From Pseudoduganella guangdongensis (lineage in GTDB: Bacteria > Pseudomonadota > Gammaproteobacteria > Burkholderiales > Burkholderiaceae_D), in contig NZ_WWCJ01000024.1 in NCBI RefSeq assembly GCF_009857475.1, positions 22,215 to 86,214 on the forward strand: a stretch of 64,000 nucleotides of DNA, written 5' to 3'. The translations under genes and the position numbers were made by a program. Below the pieces are notes generated by a model. The model saw only the letters and a program-made list of their open reading frames with translations, searched no databases and was not told where the DNA came from. Shown piece by piece: positions 1 through 8,112 of this stretch (positions are counted from its first letter, which is position 1; each line of letters opens with the position of its first letter).

Positions 1-2
1 TG

Positions 3-59
3 GTGCGGCGCGGCGATACCACGCTGGCGGAAATCAAGCGGGTGACCTTGCATGCTTAA
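3..59 (+). CDS. C-terminal tail of a GspE/PilB-type secretion ATPase (partial)
   Basis: Only the last 18 codons and the TAA stop lie in the window; the gene continues to the left. The frame reads GDTTLAEIKRVT close to the end, which resembles the C-terminus of GspE/PilB/MshE-type hexameric ATPases (a TTxxEVxRVT pattern). Its stop overlaps the ATG of the next gene by 8 bases, so it is in the same operon as the platform proteins that follow. An ATPase in front of PilM/N/O/P-like genes makes sense. The call rests on a very short stretch and on context, so it is tentative; an assembly gene of another kind is possible. Confidence 0.4.
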   Translation: MRRGDTTLAEIKRVTLHA

Positions 60-822
60 GAATTTCACACAGTCGCTGCGCATCGAGGTCGCGCCGCAAG
101 CCCTGCGCCTGCTGCGCGCGCCGCGCTGGGGCAAGGCCGCGCCGGCGCTGCTGGCCGAGCAGGCGCTGGCCGCAGCGCCGGACGCGCTGGCGGCGGCGCT
201 GCCGGGCGCGCTCGACGCGCTGCTGTCCGGGCAGCAGGCGCGCGGCCTGGCCGCCAGCTTCGTGCTGGCCGACGAGCTGGTGCGCATGTGGCAGGTGGTG
301 CCGCCGCTGCAGGCGGCGCGCCTGGCCGACCTGGAAGCGGCCGCCGCGCTGCGCTTCCACACCCTGTACGGCGAAGCGCCCGCCGCCTGGCAGATGAGCG
401 CCGACTGGAATGCTGCGGCGCCCTTCATGGCGGCCGCCGTGCCGCGCGCGCTGCAGGCGGCCATCGAGTCGAGCGCGGCGCGCCACGCGCTGGCCGTCAT
501 CGCCGTTGTGCCGCATTTTGTCGCGGCCTGGAACCGCCATGCGCGCGCGCTGAAGCGCGACGCCTGGTTCGGCGTGGCGCATGGGAATGTGCTGGCGCTG
601 GCCGCCTGCGAAGGCGGGCAGTTGCGCGCCTTGCGCCACATCGCCATCCCGCACGGCGCCGACCATTACTGGCTGACGCAAACCGCGCAGCGTGAAGCGC
701 TGCTGCTGGGCCTGCAGGCGCCGGCCCTGATCCAGCTGAGCGGCGAGGTGCCGCCGGCGCTGGCCAAGCCGGCCGGCCACGACAAGCATATCGCCACCGC
801 CGCCCTGGGAGCCGCCGCATGA
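52..822 (+). CDS. GspL/PilM-like assembly-platform protein of a type II secretion/type IV pilus-like system
   Basis: 256 residues, mostly Ala and Leu rich, without a clear signal peptide or membrane span, so probably cytoplasmic. It is the first complete gene of the operon and is followed directly by a PilN-like, a PilO-like and a PilP-like protein and by a secretin. In pilus and type II systems this position is held by the actin-like PilM or the cytoplasmic part of GspL, which ties the ATPase to the inner-membrane platform. I see no unmistakable motif, so the role comes from gene order and size. The start overlaps the preceding stop and the end overlaps the next ATG by 4 bases, the sign of translational coupling. 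Confidence 0.5.
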   Translation: MLKNFTQSLRIEVAPQALRLLRAPRWGKAAPALLAEQALAAAPDALAAALPGALDALLSGQQARGLAASFVLADELVRMWQVVPPLQAARLADLEAAAALRFHTLYGEAPAAWQMSADWNAAAPFMAAAVPRALQAAIESSAARHALAVIAVVPHFVAAWNRHARALKRDAWFGVAHGNVLALAACEGGQLRALRHIAIPHGADHYWLTQTAQREALLLGLQAPALIQLSGEVPPALAKPAGHDKHIATAALGAAA

Positions 823-1364
823 AGCCGATGCAGCTTGATTTTGCGCGCCCGGGCTGGCGCCGCGCCTTGTACCGCGTGCATCCGGCCGCCATCGTGGCCG
901 CCCTGGCGGGCGGCGCCCTGCTGCTGGCCGGGGCCAGCGTCGGCCTGCAGGCCTCGCAGCAGCAGGCCGCGCGCGAGGAAGCCCTGCGCGCCCAGCAGCG
1001 CAAGCAGGCGGCCGCCGTGCGCGCACCGCTGCGCCAGCCGGAGAGCGCCATCCCGGAGGCGCAGGCGGTCGCGGTCAATGCCGCCGTGCTGCAACTGAAC
1101 CTGCCATGGCGCCAGCTGCAGGACGCGGTGGCCGCCGCCAACACGCCGGCGGTGGCCTTGCTGGCGCTCGATCCGGACCCGCGCAAGCAGGCGCTGAAGC
1201 TCACCGCCGAGGCAAAGAATGCGGACGATATGGTGGCTTACATCGCGCAGTTGAAACAGCAGGAGTTCTTCCGCGGCGCGGTCTTGCTGCGCCATGAAAC
1301 CAACGAGCAGGACCCGAACCGCCCGCTGCGGTTCCAGGTGGAAGTGCAATGGAGGGCGCCATGA
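819..1364 (+). CDS. PilN-like inner-membrane platform protein
   Basis: 181 residues. A short basic cytoplasmic N-terminus is followed by one transmembrane segment (about residues 25-45, Ala/Leu/Gly rich), then a Gln/Ala/Arg-rich helical stretch and a compact periplasmic domain. This is the plan of PilN and of the C-terminal part of GspL: a bitopic protein that dimerises with the next, PilO-like, protein. The ATG overlaps the TGA of the upstream gene (ATGA) and its own stop overlaps the next ATG in the same way. Family assignment rests on topology and gene order, not on a diagnostic motif. Confidence 0.55.
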   Translation: MKPMQLDFARPGWRRALYRVHPAAIVAALAGGALLLAGASVGLQASQQQAAREEALRAQQRKQAAAVRAPLRQPESAIPEAQAVAVNAAVLQLNLPWRQLQDAVAAANTPAVALLALDPDPRKQALKLTAEAKNADDMVAYIAQLKQQEFFRGAVLLRHETNEQDPNRPLRFQVEVQWRAP

Positions 1365-1891
1365 ACGTCGCCGCCGTGCTGCTGCGTTTGCGCCTGGCCG
1401 CCATGCGCCTTGGACCGGCGGCCTGCATCGCCCTTGGCTTGCTGCTGGCCGGCGCGCTGGCGCTGGCATGGTCGCTCAAGGCGCGCCAGCTGGCCAATGC
1501 GCCGTTGCCGCCGGCGCCGCCGCAATTGGTGCAGGCCGCGCCGCCGCCGACCGCCAATGAGAACCTGGCCCTGTTCTACGCCACCCTGGGCGAGAAGCGC
1601 CACGCCGAGCAGCAGGTCAGGCAATTGTTCGATATCGCCGCCAAGACCGGGCTGACGCTGGAGCAGGGCGACTACAAATTGAGCGCGGACAAGGCCAGCG
1701 GCGTGGCGTCCTACCAGGTCACCTTGCCGGTGAAGGGCGCTTACCACAATATCTGGCAATTCAGCCTGCAGGCGCTGGCGGCGATTCCTTTTGCGGCGCT
1801 GGATGATATCGCCTTCCGCCGCGAGACGGTGAGCGAGCCGGTGGTGGAGGCGCGGGTGCGCTTTACCCTGTATATGAAGGAGCAGCCATGA
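1361..1891 (+). CDS. PilO/GspM-like inner-membrane platform protein
   Basis: 176 residues from the ATG at 1361, which is preceded by GGAGGGC and overlaps the upstream TGA; an in-frame ATG at 1349 lies within that Shine-Dalgarno region and is less likely. There is one transmembrane segment at about residues 15-37, a short coil, and a ferredoxin-like periplasmic domain (roughly residues 60-175) with the small size typical of PilO or GspM. It would pair with the PilN-like protein to form the periplasmic part of the assembly platform. The call rests on order and topology. Confidence 0.55.
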   Translation: MNVAAVLLRLRLAAMRLGPAACIALGLLLAGALALAWSLKARQLANAPLPPAPPQLVQAAPPPTANENLALFYATLGEKRHAEQQVRQLFDIAAKTGLTLEQGDYKLSADKASGVASYQVTLPVKGAYHNIWQFSLQALAAIPFAALDDIAFRRETVSEPVVEARVRFTLYMKEQP

Positions 1892-2457
1892 AGCCGCGCC
1901 ATATGCTGATGGGCGCGGCCCTGGCCGGGGCGGCGGCGCTGGTGCTGTTCGGCGACCGCACGCCCAATGCAACCGTGGCCGAGGCGGTGGAGCGCAAGCC
2001 GGCGCGCAGCGCGCAGGCCACGCCGGCAGCGGCGGCGCCGGCGCGCGCGGCCACGCCGGCAGGCGGGCAACCGGCCTCCGGCCCGGCCGCCATCTTGCGC
2101 CTGGTGCCGCGCGATGAGCTGATTGGCGCCGTGGGCGAGGGCTCGTTCAAGAGCAAGGACGGGGTGTTCGGCGGCCAGTCATGGAACCCGCCACCGCCGC
2201 CGCCCCCGCCCGAGAACCGCAATCAGGCCGCGCCGCCGCCGAGCGCGCCGCCGCTGCCGTTCCAGTTCCTGGGCAAGGCGGCCGCCGACGGCCAGTGGGA
2301 AGTCTACCTGGGGCGCGGCGAGCAAACCTATGTGGTGCGCAAGGGCACGCAGATCGACGGCGCCTACCGCGTCGATAACATCGCCCCGCCCACCCTGACG
2401 ATTACCTACCTGCCCATGAACCAGGCGCAGCAGCTACATATTGGAGTGATTGAGTGA
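1888..2457 (+). CDS. PilP/GspC-like periplasmic linker protein
   Basis: 189 residues. The N-terminal 20 residues form a membrane anchor or uncleaved signal; a long Ala/Pro-rich linker includes a run of eight prolines at about residues 101-108; a small C-terminal beta-rich domain (about 125-189) contains a VVRKGTQIDGAYRVDNI stretch like the homology region of GspC/PilP. In those families the C-terminal domain docks on the N-terminal domains of the secretin and so connects the inner-membrane platform to the outer-membrane channel. Both ends overlap neighbouring genes (ATGA upstream, GTGA downstream). The family match is moderate; the position just before the secretin supports it. Confidence 0.55.
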   Translation: MKPRHMLMGAALAGAAALVLFGDRTPNATVAEAVERKPARSAQATPAAAAPARAATPAGGQPASGPAAILRLVPRDELIGAVGEGSFKSKDGVFGGQSWNPPPPPPPPENRNQAAPPPSAPPLPFQFLGKAAADGQWEVYLGRGEQTYVVRKGTQIDGAYRVDNIAPPTLTITYLPMNQAQQLHIGVIE

Positions 2458-4454
2458 AGCCAACCCTGAGAACGCTGACCCTGTCCGTGCTGGCGCTGGC
2501 GCTGTCCGGCTGCGCCGGCGAAATGGCCTACCGCGAAGGCCGCAGCCTGGCCGAGAAGGACCAGGTGGAGGCGAGCCTGCTGAAATTCCAGGAGGCGATC
2601 AAGCAAGAGCCGGGCAATCCGACCTACCGCGCCGCCTTCTACGAAGCGCGCGACCGCAACAGCATCCGCCTGCTGGAGCAGGCCGACCGCCTGATCGGCG
2701 AAGGCAAGTATGAGCTGGCGGCGCAGAACTTCCAGCGTGTGCTGGTGCTGAACCCGCAGAATGAGCGCGCCCGCGCCGGCATGCGCGCGCTGGAAATGGC
2801 GGACCGCCACGAGAAGCTGCTGGCGCAGGCCGGCCTGCACCTGGAGCAGAAAGAACTGGAGGCGGCGAAAGCGCGCGTCAGCACCGTGCTGTCGGAGAAG
2901 CCCGACCATGCGCGCGGGCGCGCTTTGCTGCGCGCGATCAACGAGCAGGTGCCGCCGGCGCCGGTGGAGACCGGCTTGTCCAAGGCGTACAAGACGCCGA
3001 TCACGATCGAGTTCCGCGAGGCGCCGTTGAAGCAGGTGTTCGACATCATCTCGCGCCGCTCGGGCCTGAACTTCATTTTCGACAAGGATGTGAAGAGCGA
3101 CGCGCGCACCACCATCATGCTGAAGAACAGCACGGTGGAGTCGGCAGTCTACTTCCTGCTGATGACGAACCAGCTGGAACAGCAGGTCATGGATGGCAAC
3201 ACGATCCTGATCTACCCGAATACGGCGGCCAAGCTGAAGGAATACCAGGAGACGGTGGTGCGCACCTTCTACCTGTCCAACGCGGAAGCCAAGAGCGTGG
3301 CCAACACGCTCAAGACCATCCTCAAATCGCGCGACGTGGTGGCCGACGAGAAGCTCAACCTGGTGATCCTGCGCGACAGCGCCGATGCGGTGAAGCTGGC
3401 CGAGAAGATCATCGCCATGCAGGACCAGCCGGAGCCGGAAGTCATGCTGGACGTGGAGATCCTGGAGATCAAGCGCAGCCGCCTGCTGGAGCTGGGCATC
3501 GACTGGCCGAACCAGGTTGGGCTGTCGGTGCTGAATGCCGACAAGAAGGGCACGCCGCTGACCTTGCGCGACCTGGATTTCATCAACCGCAACTACATCG
3601 GCGTGTCGGCGCTGGGCGCCAACATCAACCTGAAGAAGACCGACGGCGACACCAACCTGCTGGCCAGCCCGCGCATCCGCGTGCGCAACAAGGAGAAGGC
3701 CAAGGTCGTGATCGGCGAGAAGGTGCCGGTGATTACCACCACCGTGTCGCCGGGCACGCAGGGCTTTGCCTACGAGTCGGTGAGCTATGTCGATGTCGGC
3801 CTGACGCTGAACGCGGAACCGACCATTTACCTGAATAACGAGGTCGGCATCCGTATCGCGCTGGAAGTATCGAACCTGATCCAGCAGATCACGACCAAGA
3901 CCGGCACCACGGCGTACCAGATCGGCACGCGCCAGGCCTCCACCTTCCTGCAACTGAAGGACGGCGAGAACCAGGTGCTGGCGGGCTTGATCAACAACGA
4001 GGAGCGCAGCACGGCGGACCGCGTGCCGGGGTTGGGCGACATCCCGATCCTGGGCCGCCTGTTTGGCTCGCAATCGGACGACAAGCAAAAGACCGAGATC
4101 GTGCTGTCGATTACGCCGCACCTGGTGCGCAACCTGCAGCGGCCGGAGTCTTCGGCTGCCGAGTTCTCGGCCGGCACGGAGGCCAACTTCCGCCGCCGTC
4201 CGGATGTGACGCCGCGCCAGCCGGTCGTGCTGCCGGGCGCCCGTCCCGCTGCCGGCAGCGTCGCGCCGCAGCCGGCAGCCACGCCGATGGCCGTGCCGAC
4301 GCCGGGCAGCCTGGCTGCGCCGCAGAACGTGCCGCTGTCCGACACTCAGCCCGGCCCGGCCAGCAGCGTCACCGCGCCGCAGCCGGCCCCGGCGCCAGCG
4401 CCATCCCCGGCCAACACCGTGCAGCCGCCCGCCAGCACGGAGCGCAAGGACTAA
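2454..4454 (+). CDS. Outer-membrane secretin (GspD/PilQ/MshL family), lipoprotein with N-terminal TPR-like region
   Basis: 666 residues from a GTG that overlaps the upstream TGA. The signal peptide ends in the lipobox LSGC (Cys at about residue 19), so the mature protein is lipid-anchored. Residues about 25-160 look like two or three TPR-type helical repeats. These are followed by a secretin N0/N1-type region (about 175-300) and the conserved secretin barrel (about 320-560), with VPGLGDIPILGRLFGS and EIVLSITPHLVR as typical C-terminal motifs. A Pro/Ala/Gln-rich tail of about 80 residues ends the protein. It forms the outer-membrane pore of the system. The lipobox suggests Lol-dependent or self-piloting assembly rather than a separate pilotin (inference). 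Confidence 0.85.
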   Translation: MKPTLRTLTLSVLALALSGCAGEMAYREGRSLAEKDQVEASLLKFQEAIKQEPGNPTYRAAFYEARDRNSIRLLEQADRLIGEGKYELAAQNFQRVLVLNPQNERARAGMRALEMADRHEKLLAQAGLHLEQKELEAAKARVSTVLSEKPDHARGRALLRAINEQVPPAPVETGLSKAYKTPITIEFREAPLKQVFDIISRRSGLNFIFDKDVKSDARTTIMLKNSTVESAVYFLLMTNQLEQQVMDGNTILIYPNTAAKLKEYQETVVRTFYLSNAEAKSVANTLKTILKSRDVVADEKLNLVILRDSADAVKLAEKIIAMQDQPEPEVMLDVEILEIKRSRLLELGIDWPNQVGLSVLNADKKGTPLTLRDLDFINRNYIGVSALGANINLKKTDGDTNLLASPRIRVRNKEKAKVVIGEKVPVITTTVSPGTQGFAYESVSYVDVGLTLNAEPTIYLNNEVGIRIALEVSNLIQQITTKTGTTAYQIGTRQASTFLQLKDGENQVLAGLINNEERSTADRVPGLGDIPILGRLFGSQSDDKQKTEIVLSITPHLVRNLQRPESSAAEFSAGTEANFRRRPDVTPRQPVVLPGARPAAGSVAPQPAATPMAVPTPGSLAAPQNVPLSDTQPGPASSVTAPQPAPAPAPSPANTVQPPASTERKD

Positions 4455-4457
4455 GCG

Positions 4458-4928
4458 ATGCGCGCGCGCGGCTTCACGCTGATTGAACTGCTGGTGACGC
4501 TGGCCATCCTCGGCCTGCTCGCCATGCTGGCGATCCCGGTCGGCCAGACCGTGGTCCAGCGCCGCAACGAACAGGAGCTGCGCCGCTCGCTGCACGAAAT
4601 CCGCAAGGCGCTGGACGACTACAAGGTCGCCTACGACGAGGGCCGCATCGCCAAATCGATCACCGGCAACGGCTACCCGCGCAAGCTGGAAGTGCTGGTG
4701 GAAGGCGTGGTCGACCTGCGCAGCCCCAAGCGCGCCAAGATCTTCTTCCTGCGCCGCATTCCGCGCGACCCGTTCAACAACGAGAGCGGCGCCAGCGGCG
4801 CCGAGACCTGGGGCAAGCGCAGCTACGCCAGTGAGGCCGACGACCCGCGCGAGGGCGAGGATGTGTATGACGTGTATTCGACTTCGGAGCAGGTGGGCCT
4901 GAACGGCGTGCCGTACAAGAAATGGTGA
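4458..4928 (+). CDS. GspG-like major-type pseudopilin
   Basis: 156 residues starting MRARGFTLIELLVTLAIL, a textbook class III prepilin signal: short basic leader, Gly at -1, Phe at +1, Glu at +5 and a hydrophobic helix. A prepilin peptidase (not in the window) would cut after Gly5 and N-methylate Phe. The C-terminal domain contains IPRDPFNN and later YDVYS, close to the DP(W/F)...YxYxSxG pattern of GspG. It lies 3 bases after the secretin stop and overlaps the next pseudopilin gene. Confidence 0.8.
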   Translation: MRARGFTLIELLVTLAILGLLAMLAIPVGQTVVQRRNEQELRRSLHEIRKALDDYKVAYDEGRIAKSITGNGYPRKLEVLVEGVVDLRSPKRAKIFFLRRIPRDPFNNESGASGAETWGKRSYASEADDPREGEDVYDVYSTSEQVGLNGVPYKKW

Positions 4929-5296
4929 ACAAAAGAGGCTTCACGCTGATCGAGCTGCTGGTGGTGCTGGGCATTATCGCCTTGCTGCTGACGCTCGCAG
5001 TCCCGCGCTACTTCCCGAGCGTGGACAAGACCAAGGAAACCATCCTGGCCGATAACCTGCGCAGCACGCGCGCCATTATCGACCAGTTCTACGGCGACAC
5101 CGGCCGCTACCCGGACAGCCTGGAGCAGCTGGTGGAGAAAAAATACCTGCGCGCGGTGCCGATCGACCCGATCACGGAAAAGAGCGACAGCTGGACCATC
5201 GTCGCGCCGGATGATGTGGCCAAGGGCAATGTGGCGGATATCAAGAGTGGAGCGCCCGGCAATGACCGCAGCGGCAGGCCCTATTCGGAATGGTAA
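4922..5296 (+). CDS. Second GspG/PulG-like pseudopilin
   Basis: 124 residues beginning MVNKRGFTLIELLVVLGI, a class III prepilin signal with Gly-Phe cleavage site and Glu at +5. The short C-terminal domain has TGRYPDSLEQLVEKKYLR and VPIDPIT motifs that are common in GspG/PulG pseudopilins. The ATG overlaps the end of the previous gene (stop at 4926-4928), and the 3' end overlaps the third pseudopilin gene by 35 bases. Two GspG-like proteins in a row suggest a short heteropolymeric pseudopilus. Confidence 0.8.
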   Translation: MVNKRGFTLIELLVVLGIIALLLTLAVPRYFPSVDKTKETILADNLRSTRAIIDQFYGDTGRYPDSLEQLVEKKYLRAVPIDPITEKSDSWTIVAPDDVAKGNVADIKSGAPGNDRSGRPYSEW

Positions 5297-6029
5297 GCAG
5301 GCAGGCTTCACCTACGCCAGCGTCATCATCCTGGTGATGGTGATCGGCCTGGTGGGGGCGACCTCGCTGCGCCTGGGGACGACCTTGCAGCGCGCGCTGG
5401 CCGAACAGGCCCTGCTCGATATCGGCATTGAATACAGCAACGCGCTGGCCAGTTACGCCGCCGCCACGCCGGACGGCCAGCCCAACTATCCGAACTCGTT
5501 CCAGGAGCTGCTGAAAGACCCGCGCTCGCCGCAGCTCAAGCGCCATCTACGGCGCGTCTATGTCGACCCGATGACCGGCAAGGCGGAGTGGGGCGTCGTG
5601 AAGGCCAATGAAAACGGCGGCATCCTGGCCATCTACAGCCTGTCGAAAGCGGCCCCGATCAAGATCTCCAACTTCCCGCCGCGCTTCGCGGCGTTCGACG
5701 GCAAGTCCAGCCTGAGCGAATGGAAGTTCAGCGGGGAGGGCGTGCAGGTGGCCGGCGGCAAAGGCGGCGAGCCGATGCCAGGCCAGGCAGCGCGGCCCGG
5801 GACGGGCATGCCGCCTGCCACGCCGCCGGGCACACCGACCGGCACGCCAAGCGGCACACCGCAAGAGCCGCCCAAGCCGGTCGAGCCGGAACCGGAGCCG
5901 CCGCAAGAGCCGCCCCAGGAGCCGCCCCAGGAGCCGCAGCAGCCGCCCGAAGCAGCGGCCGACCCGCAGCAGGAAACCGCGCCCGAACCAGCGCGCGAGC
6001 AACCGGCGACGCCGCCTGCGCGCCGTTAA
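5262..6029 (+). CDS. Third pseudopilin-like protein with Pro-rich C-terminal tail
   Basis: 255 residues from the ATG at 5262, inside the end of the preceding gene. A reading frame open further upstream only shadows that gene. The N-terminus has a prepilin-like signal, QAGFTYASVIILVMVIGL, with Gly-Phe at the cut site but without the usual Glu at +5, as in minor pseudopilins that cap the pilus (GspK type). Residues about 60-160 hold a pseudopilin-like globular domain with DPMTGKAEW. From about residue 178 the chain is low complexity: GTP repeats, then PPQE repeats and Gln/Ala/Pro. The tail is probably disordered and exposed. This is the last gene of the operon; it meets murJ tail to tail 11 bases further on. 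Confidence 0.65.
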   Translation: MTAAAGPIRNGKQAGFTYASVIILVMVIGLVGATSLRLGTTLQRALAEQALLDIGIEYSNALASYAAATPDGQPNYPNSFQELLKDPRSPQLKRHLRRVYVDPMTGKAEWGVVKANENGGILAIYSLSKAAPIKISNFPPRFAAFDGKSSLSEWKFSGEGVQVAGGKGGEPMPGQAARPGTGMPPATPPGTPTGTPSGTPQEPPKPVEPEPEPPQEPPQEPPQEPQQPPEAAADPQQETAPEPAREQPATPPARR

Positions 6030-6040
6030 GCGCGGCCCGC

Positions 6041-7585
6041 TTACTTGGCGCGGCGTTTGAAGTCGCGCACGCGGAAGCCGAGTGCGAACAGGGTGCCAAA
6101 GTAGATCACCACGCAGCCGCCGATCACCAGGAACAACGCGCCCGCGCGCAGCAGCACCTGGCCGCGCATGCCGAGCCAGTCGAACTGCTGCGCGCCGAAC
6201 CAGCCCGCAGCGCCCATCAAGCCCACCGCCACCACCAGCTTGCCGAAGAACTTCAGCCAGCCCGGCTGCGGCGTGTAAATACCCTTCTTGCGCAGGCCGC
6301 GATAGAGCAGGGCGGCATTCAGCAGCGCCGCCACGCTGATCGACAGCGCCAGGCCAGCCACCGCGAAGGCCGGCACGAAGGCCAGGTTCATCAACTGCGT
6401 GGCAACCAGCACAAAGAGGCCGATGCGCACCGGCGTGCGCACATCCTGGCGCGCATAGAAGGCCGGCGTCAGCGACTTCACCAGGATGATGCCCAGCAGG
6501 CCGACCGCGTAAGCAATCAAAGGCTGCGCCGTCATCTGCGCGGCGAAGTCGGTGAATTTACCGTTGTGGAACAGGGTCGCCACCAGTGGCAGCGACAGCA
6601 CGGCCAGGCCGACGGCCGCCGGCAACGCCAGCAGGAAGGTCAGGCGCAAGCCCCAGTCCAGCAGGGCCGAGTACTCGGTGTGATCCTGCTCCTGGCTGGC
6701 CTTGGACAGGCTGGGCAGCAGGATGGTGCCGAGCGCCACGCCCAGCAAGGCATTCGGGAACTCCATCAGGCGGTCGGCGCCGGTCAGCCAGGACACGCTG
6801 CCCTCCTGCAGCCAGGAGGCGTAGGTGGTGTTGATCATCAGGCTGATTTGCGCAACGGAGACGGCGAACAGCGCCGGCACCATATTCTTCAGCATGCGGC
6901 GCACGCCGGGATCGGCCAGGCCATGGCGCGGGTTCCAGGACAGGCGCGGCAGCATGCCGATCCTGACCAGGGACGGCACCTGCAGCGCCACCTGCAGCAC
7001 GCCGCCCAGCACCACCGCAATGGCCATGGCGTACACCGGCTGCTTGAGGTGGGGCGCCAGGAACAGGGCGCAGCCGATAAAGGAGACGTTCAGCAGCACC
7101 GGCGTGAAGGCCGGGATCTTGAACTGGCGCCAGGTATTCAAGATGCCGCTGGAGAGCGCGACGAAGGACATGCAGGCGATGTAAGGGAACATCAGGCGCG
7201 TCATCCAGACGGCGGCGTCGAAGGAATTCTTCTCCAGGCCCGAACCAAGCAGGAAGACAAACACCGGAGCGCCTATAATACCGACTGCGCTGGTGAGCAG
7301 GGTGGCCCAGACCAGCACCGTGGCCACATGGTCGATCAGGGTGCGGGTCGCTTCTTCGCCCTGTTTGGATTTGTATTCTGCCAACATTGGCACAAAAGCT
7401 TGCGAAAAAGCCCCTTCGGCGAACAGGCGCCGCAGCAGGTTGGGGATGCGGAAGGCTATATAGAAGGCATCCGTCATGCCCCCGGCGCCGAAGGCGCGGA
7501 AGAAAAGGATGTCGCGCAGGAGACCCGTAATACGGGACAGCATTGTCATGCTGGAAATGGCAGCCAGGGTTTTGAGCAAGTTCAT
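6041..7585 (-). CDS. murJ: MurJ lipid II flippase (MviN)
   Basis: 514 residues with about 14 transmembrane helices. The N-terminus MNLLKTLAAISSMTMLSRI is followed by GLLRD and the AFYIAFRIPNLLRRLFAEG segment that is diagnostic of MurJ/MviN (MOP superfamily). The family flips undecaprenyl-pyrophosphoryl-MurNAc-pentapeptide-GlcNAc across the inner membrane for peptidoglycan synthesis and is essential in most Gram-negatives. Length matches E. coli MurJ (511). It is divergent from rpsT, a common arrangement in betaproteobacteria. No good Shine-Dalgarno precedes the ATG, and a -10-like TATAAT ends 8 bases upstream of it, so the mRNA may be leaderless or nearly so. Confidence 0.95.
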   Translation of the reverse strand: MNLLKTLAAISSMTMLSRITGLLRDILFFRAFGAGGMTDAFYIAFRIPNLLRRLFAEGAFSQAFVPMLAEYKSKQGEEATRTLIDHVATVLVWATLLTSAVGIIGAPVFVFLLGSGLEKNSFDAAVWMTRLMFPYIACMSFVALSSGILNTWRQFKIPAFTPVLLNVSFIGCALFLAPHLKQPVYAMAIAVVLGGVLQVALQVPSLVRIGMLPRLSWNPRHGLADPGVRRMLKNMVPALFAVSVAQISLMINTTYASWLQEGSVSWLTGADRLMEFPNALLGVALGTILLPSLSKASQEQDHTEYSALLDWGLRLTFLLALPAAVGLAVLSLPLVATLFHNGKFTDFAAQMTAQPLIAYAVGLLGIILVKSLTPAFYARQDVRTPVRIGLFVLVATQLMNLAFVPAFAVAGLALSISVAALLNAALLYRGLRKKGIYTPQPGWLKFFGKLVVAVGLMGAAGWFGAQQFDWLGMRGQVLLRAGALFLVIGGCVVIYFGTLFALGFRVRDFKRRAK

Positions 7586-7593
7586 GGGGGCTG

Positions 7594-7621
7594 ATTATAT
7601 TTTGAATTGCCCTGGCAGCAA
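7594..7621 (-). promoter_or_regulatory. Candidate murJ promoter
   Basis: On the minus strand TTGCTG (7621-7616) and TATAAT (7599-7594) are separated by 16 bases. The -10 box ends 8 bases before the murJ ATG (7585-7583), so a transcript would start at or almost at the start codon. It overlaps the rpsT promoter on the other strand. Confidence 0.4.
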
Positions 7622-7635
7622 AACCCCGTTATAAT
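7607..7635 (+). promoter_or_regulatory. rpsT promoter (sigma-70 type)
   Basis: TTGCCC at 7607-7612 and a consensus TATAAT at 7630-7635 with a 17-base spacer. Transcription would begin near 7642 and give a leader of about 115 bases ahead of rpsT. A leader of this length is compatible with the translational autoregulation known for S20, although no specific structure was verified. Confidence 0.7.
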
Positions 7636-7757
7636 CTAAGGCTGTACAGAATTCAGTAAGGCAGGCAACGACGTTCAGCCGGCTCTGAAAACACCGCACC
7701 GGTTTGGCAAACGCTATTGTTTGCAAACGAACTTTGACAACGAATTAGGATTCTCAA

Positions 7758-8024
7758 ATGGCAAATACCGCACAAGCGCGCAAACGCGCTCGCCAAGCAG
7801 TTAAGCAAAACGCTCACAACTCCGCTCAGCGTTCGACCCTGCGTACCGCTATCAAAGCTGTTCGCAAGGCTATCCAGGCTGGCGACAAAGCTGCTGCTAC
7901 CACCATCTTCCAAGCTTCCGTGTCGACCATCGACTCGATCGCTGACAAGAAAATCATCCACAAGAACAAGGCTGCTCGTCACAAGAGCCGTCTGGCAGCT
8001 GCCCTGAAGGCACTGTCCGCTTAA
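7758..8024 (+). CDS. rpsT: 30S ribosomal protein S20
   Basis: 88 residues, the usual length of S20. MANTAQARKRARQAVKQN at the N-terminus and HKNKAARHKSRLAAALKAL at the C-terminus are characteristic. S20 is a primary 16S rRNA-binding protein of the small subunit. The sequence is Lys/Arg/Ala rich and helical, and the gene uses more CTG/GCT/AAG codons and less extreme GC than its neighbours, as highly expressed genes do. AGGA precedes the ATG at 8-9 bases. It is monocistronic, with its own promoter and terminator. Confidence 0.98.
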   Translation: MANTAQARKRARQAVKQNAHNSAQRSTLRTAIKAVRKAIQAGDKAAATTIFQASVSTIDSIADKKIIHKNKAARHKSRLAAALKALSA

Positions 8025-8070
8025 GTTCGTGTGCTGGCGGCATTAGCCGCCAAACAGGTGTACCGAAATA

Positions 8071-8103
8071 ACCCGCATGGCATTGCGCCATAGCGGGTTT
8101 TTC
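8071..8103 (+). terminator. rpsT intrinsic terminator
   Basis: ACCCGC-ATGGC pairs with GCCAT-a-GCGGGT around the loop ATTGC and is followed by TTTTT. It lies 46 bases after the rpsT stop. Confidence 0.85.
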
Positions 8104-8112
8104 GCTTTCTAC

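Noticed and set aside
5211..5261. Longer N-terminus for the third pseudopilin
   Set aside because: These codons overlap the second pseudopilin in another frame and would put 17 odd residues in front of the prepilin leader.
5720..7594. 624-codon open frame opposite murJ
   Set aside because: It is His/Gln/Arg/Ala-rich with no Shine-Dalgarno and mirrors the third-position GC of murJ on the other strand; a shadow of a GC-rich gene.
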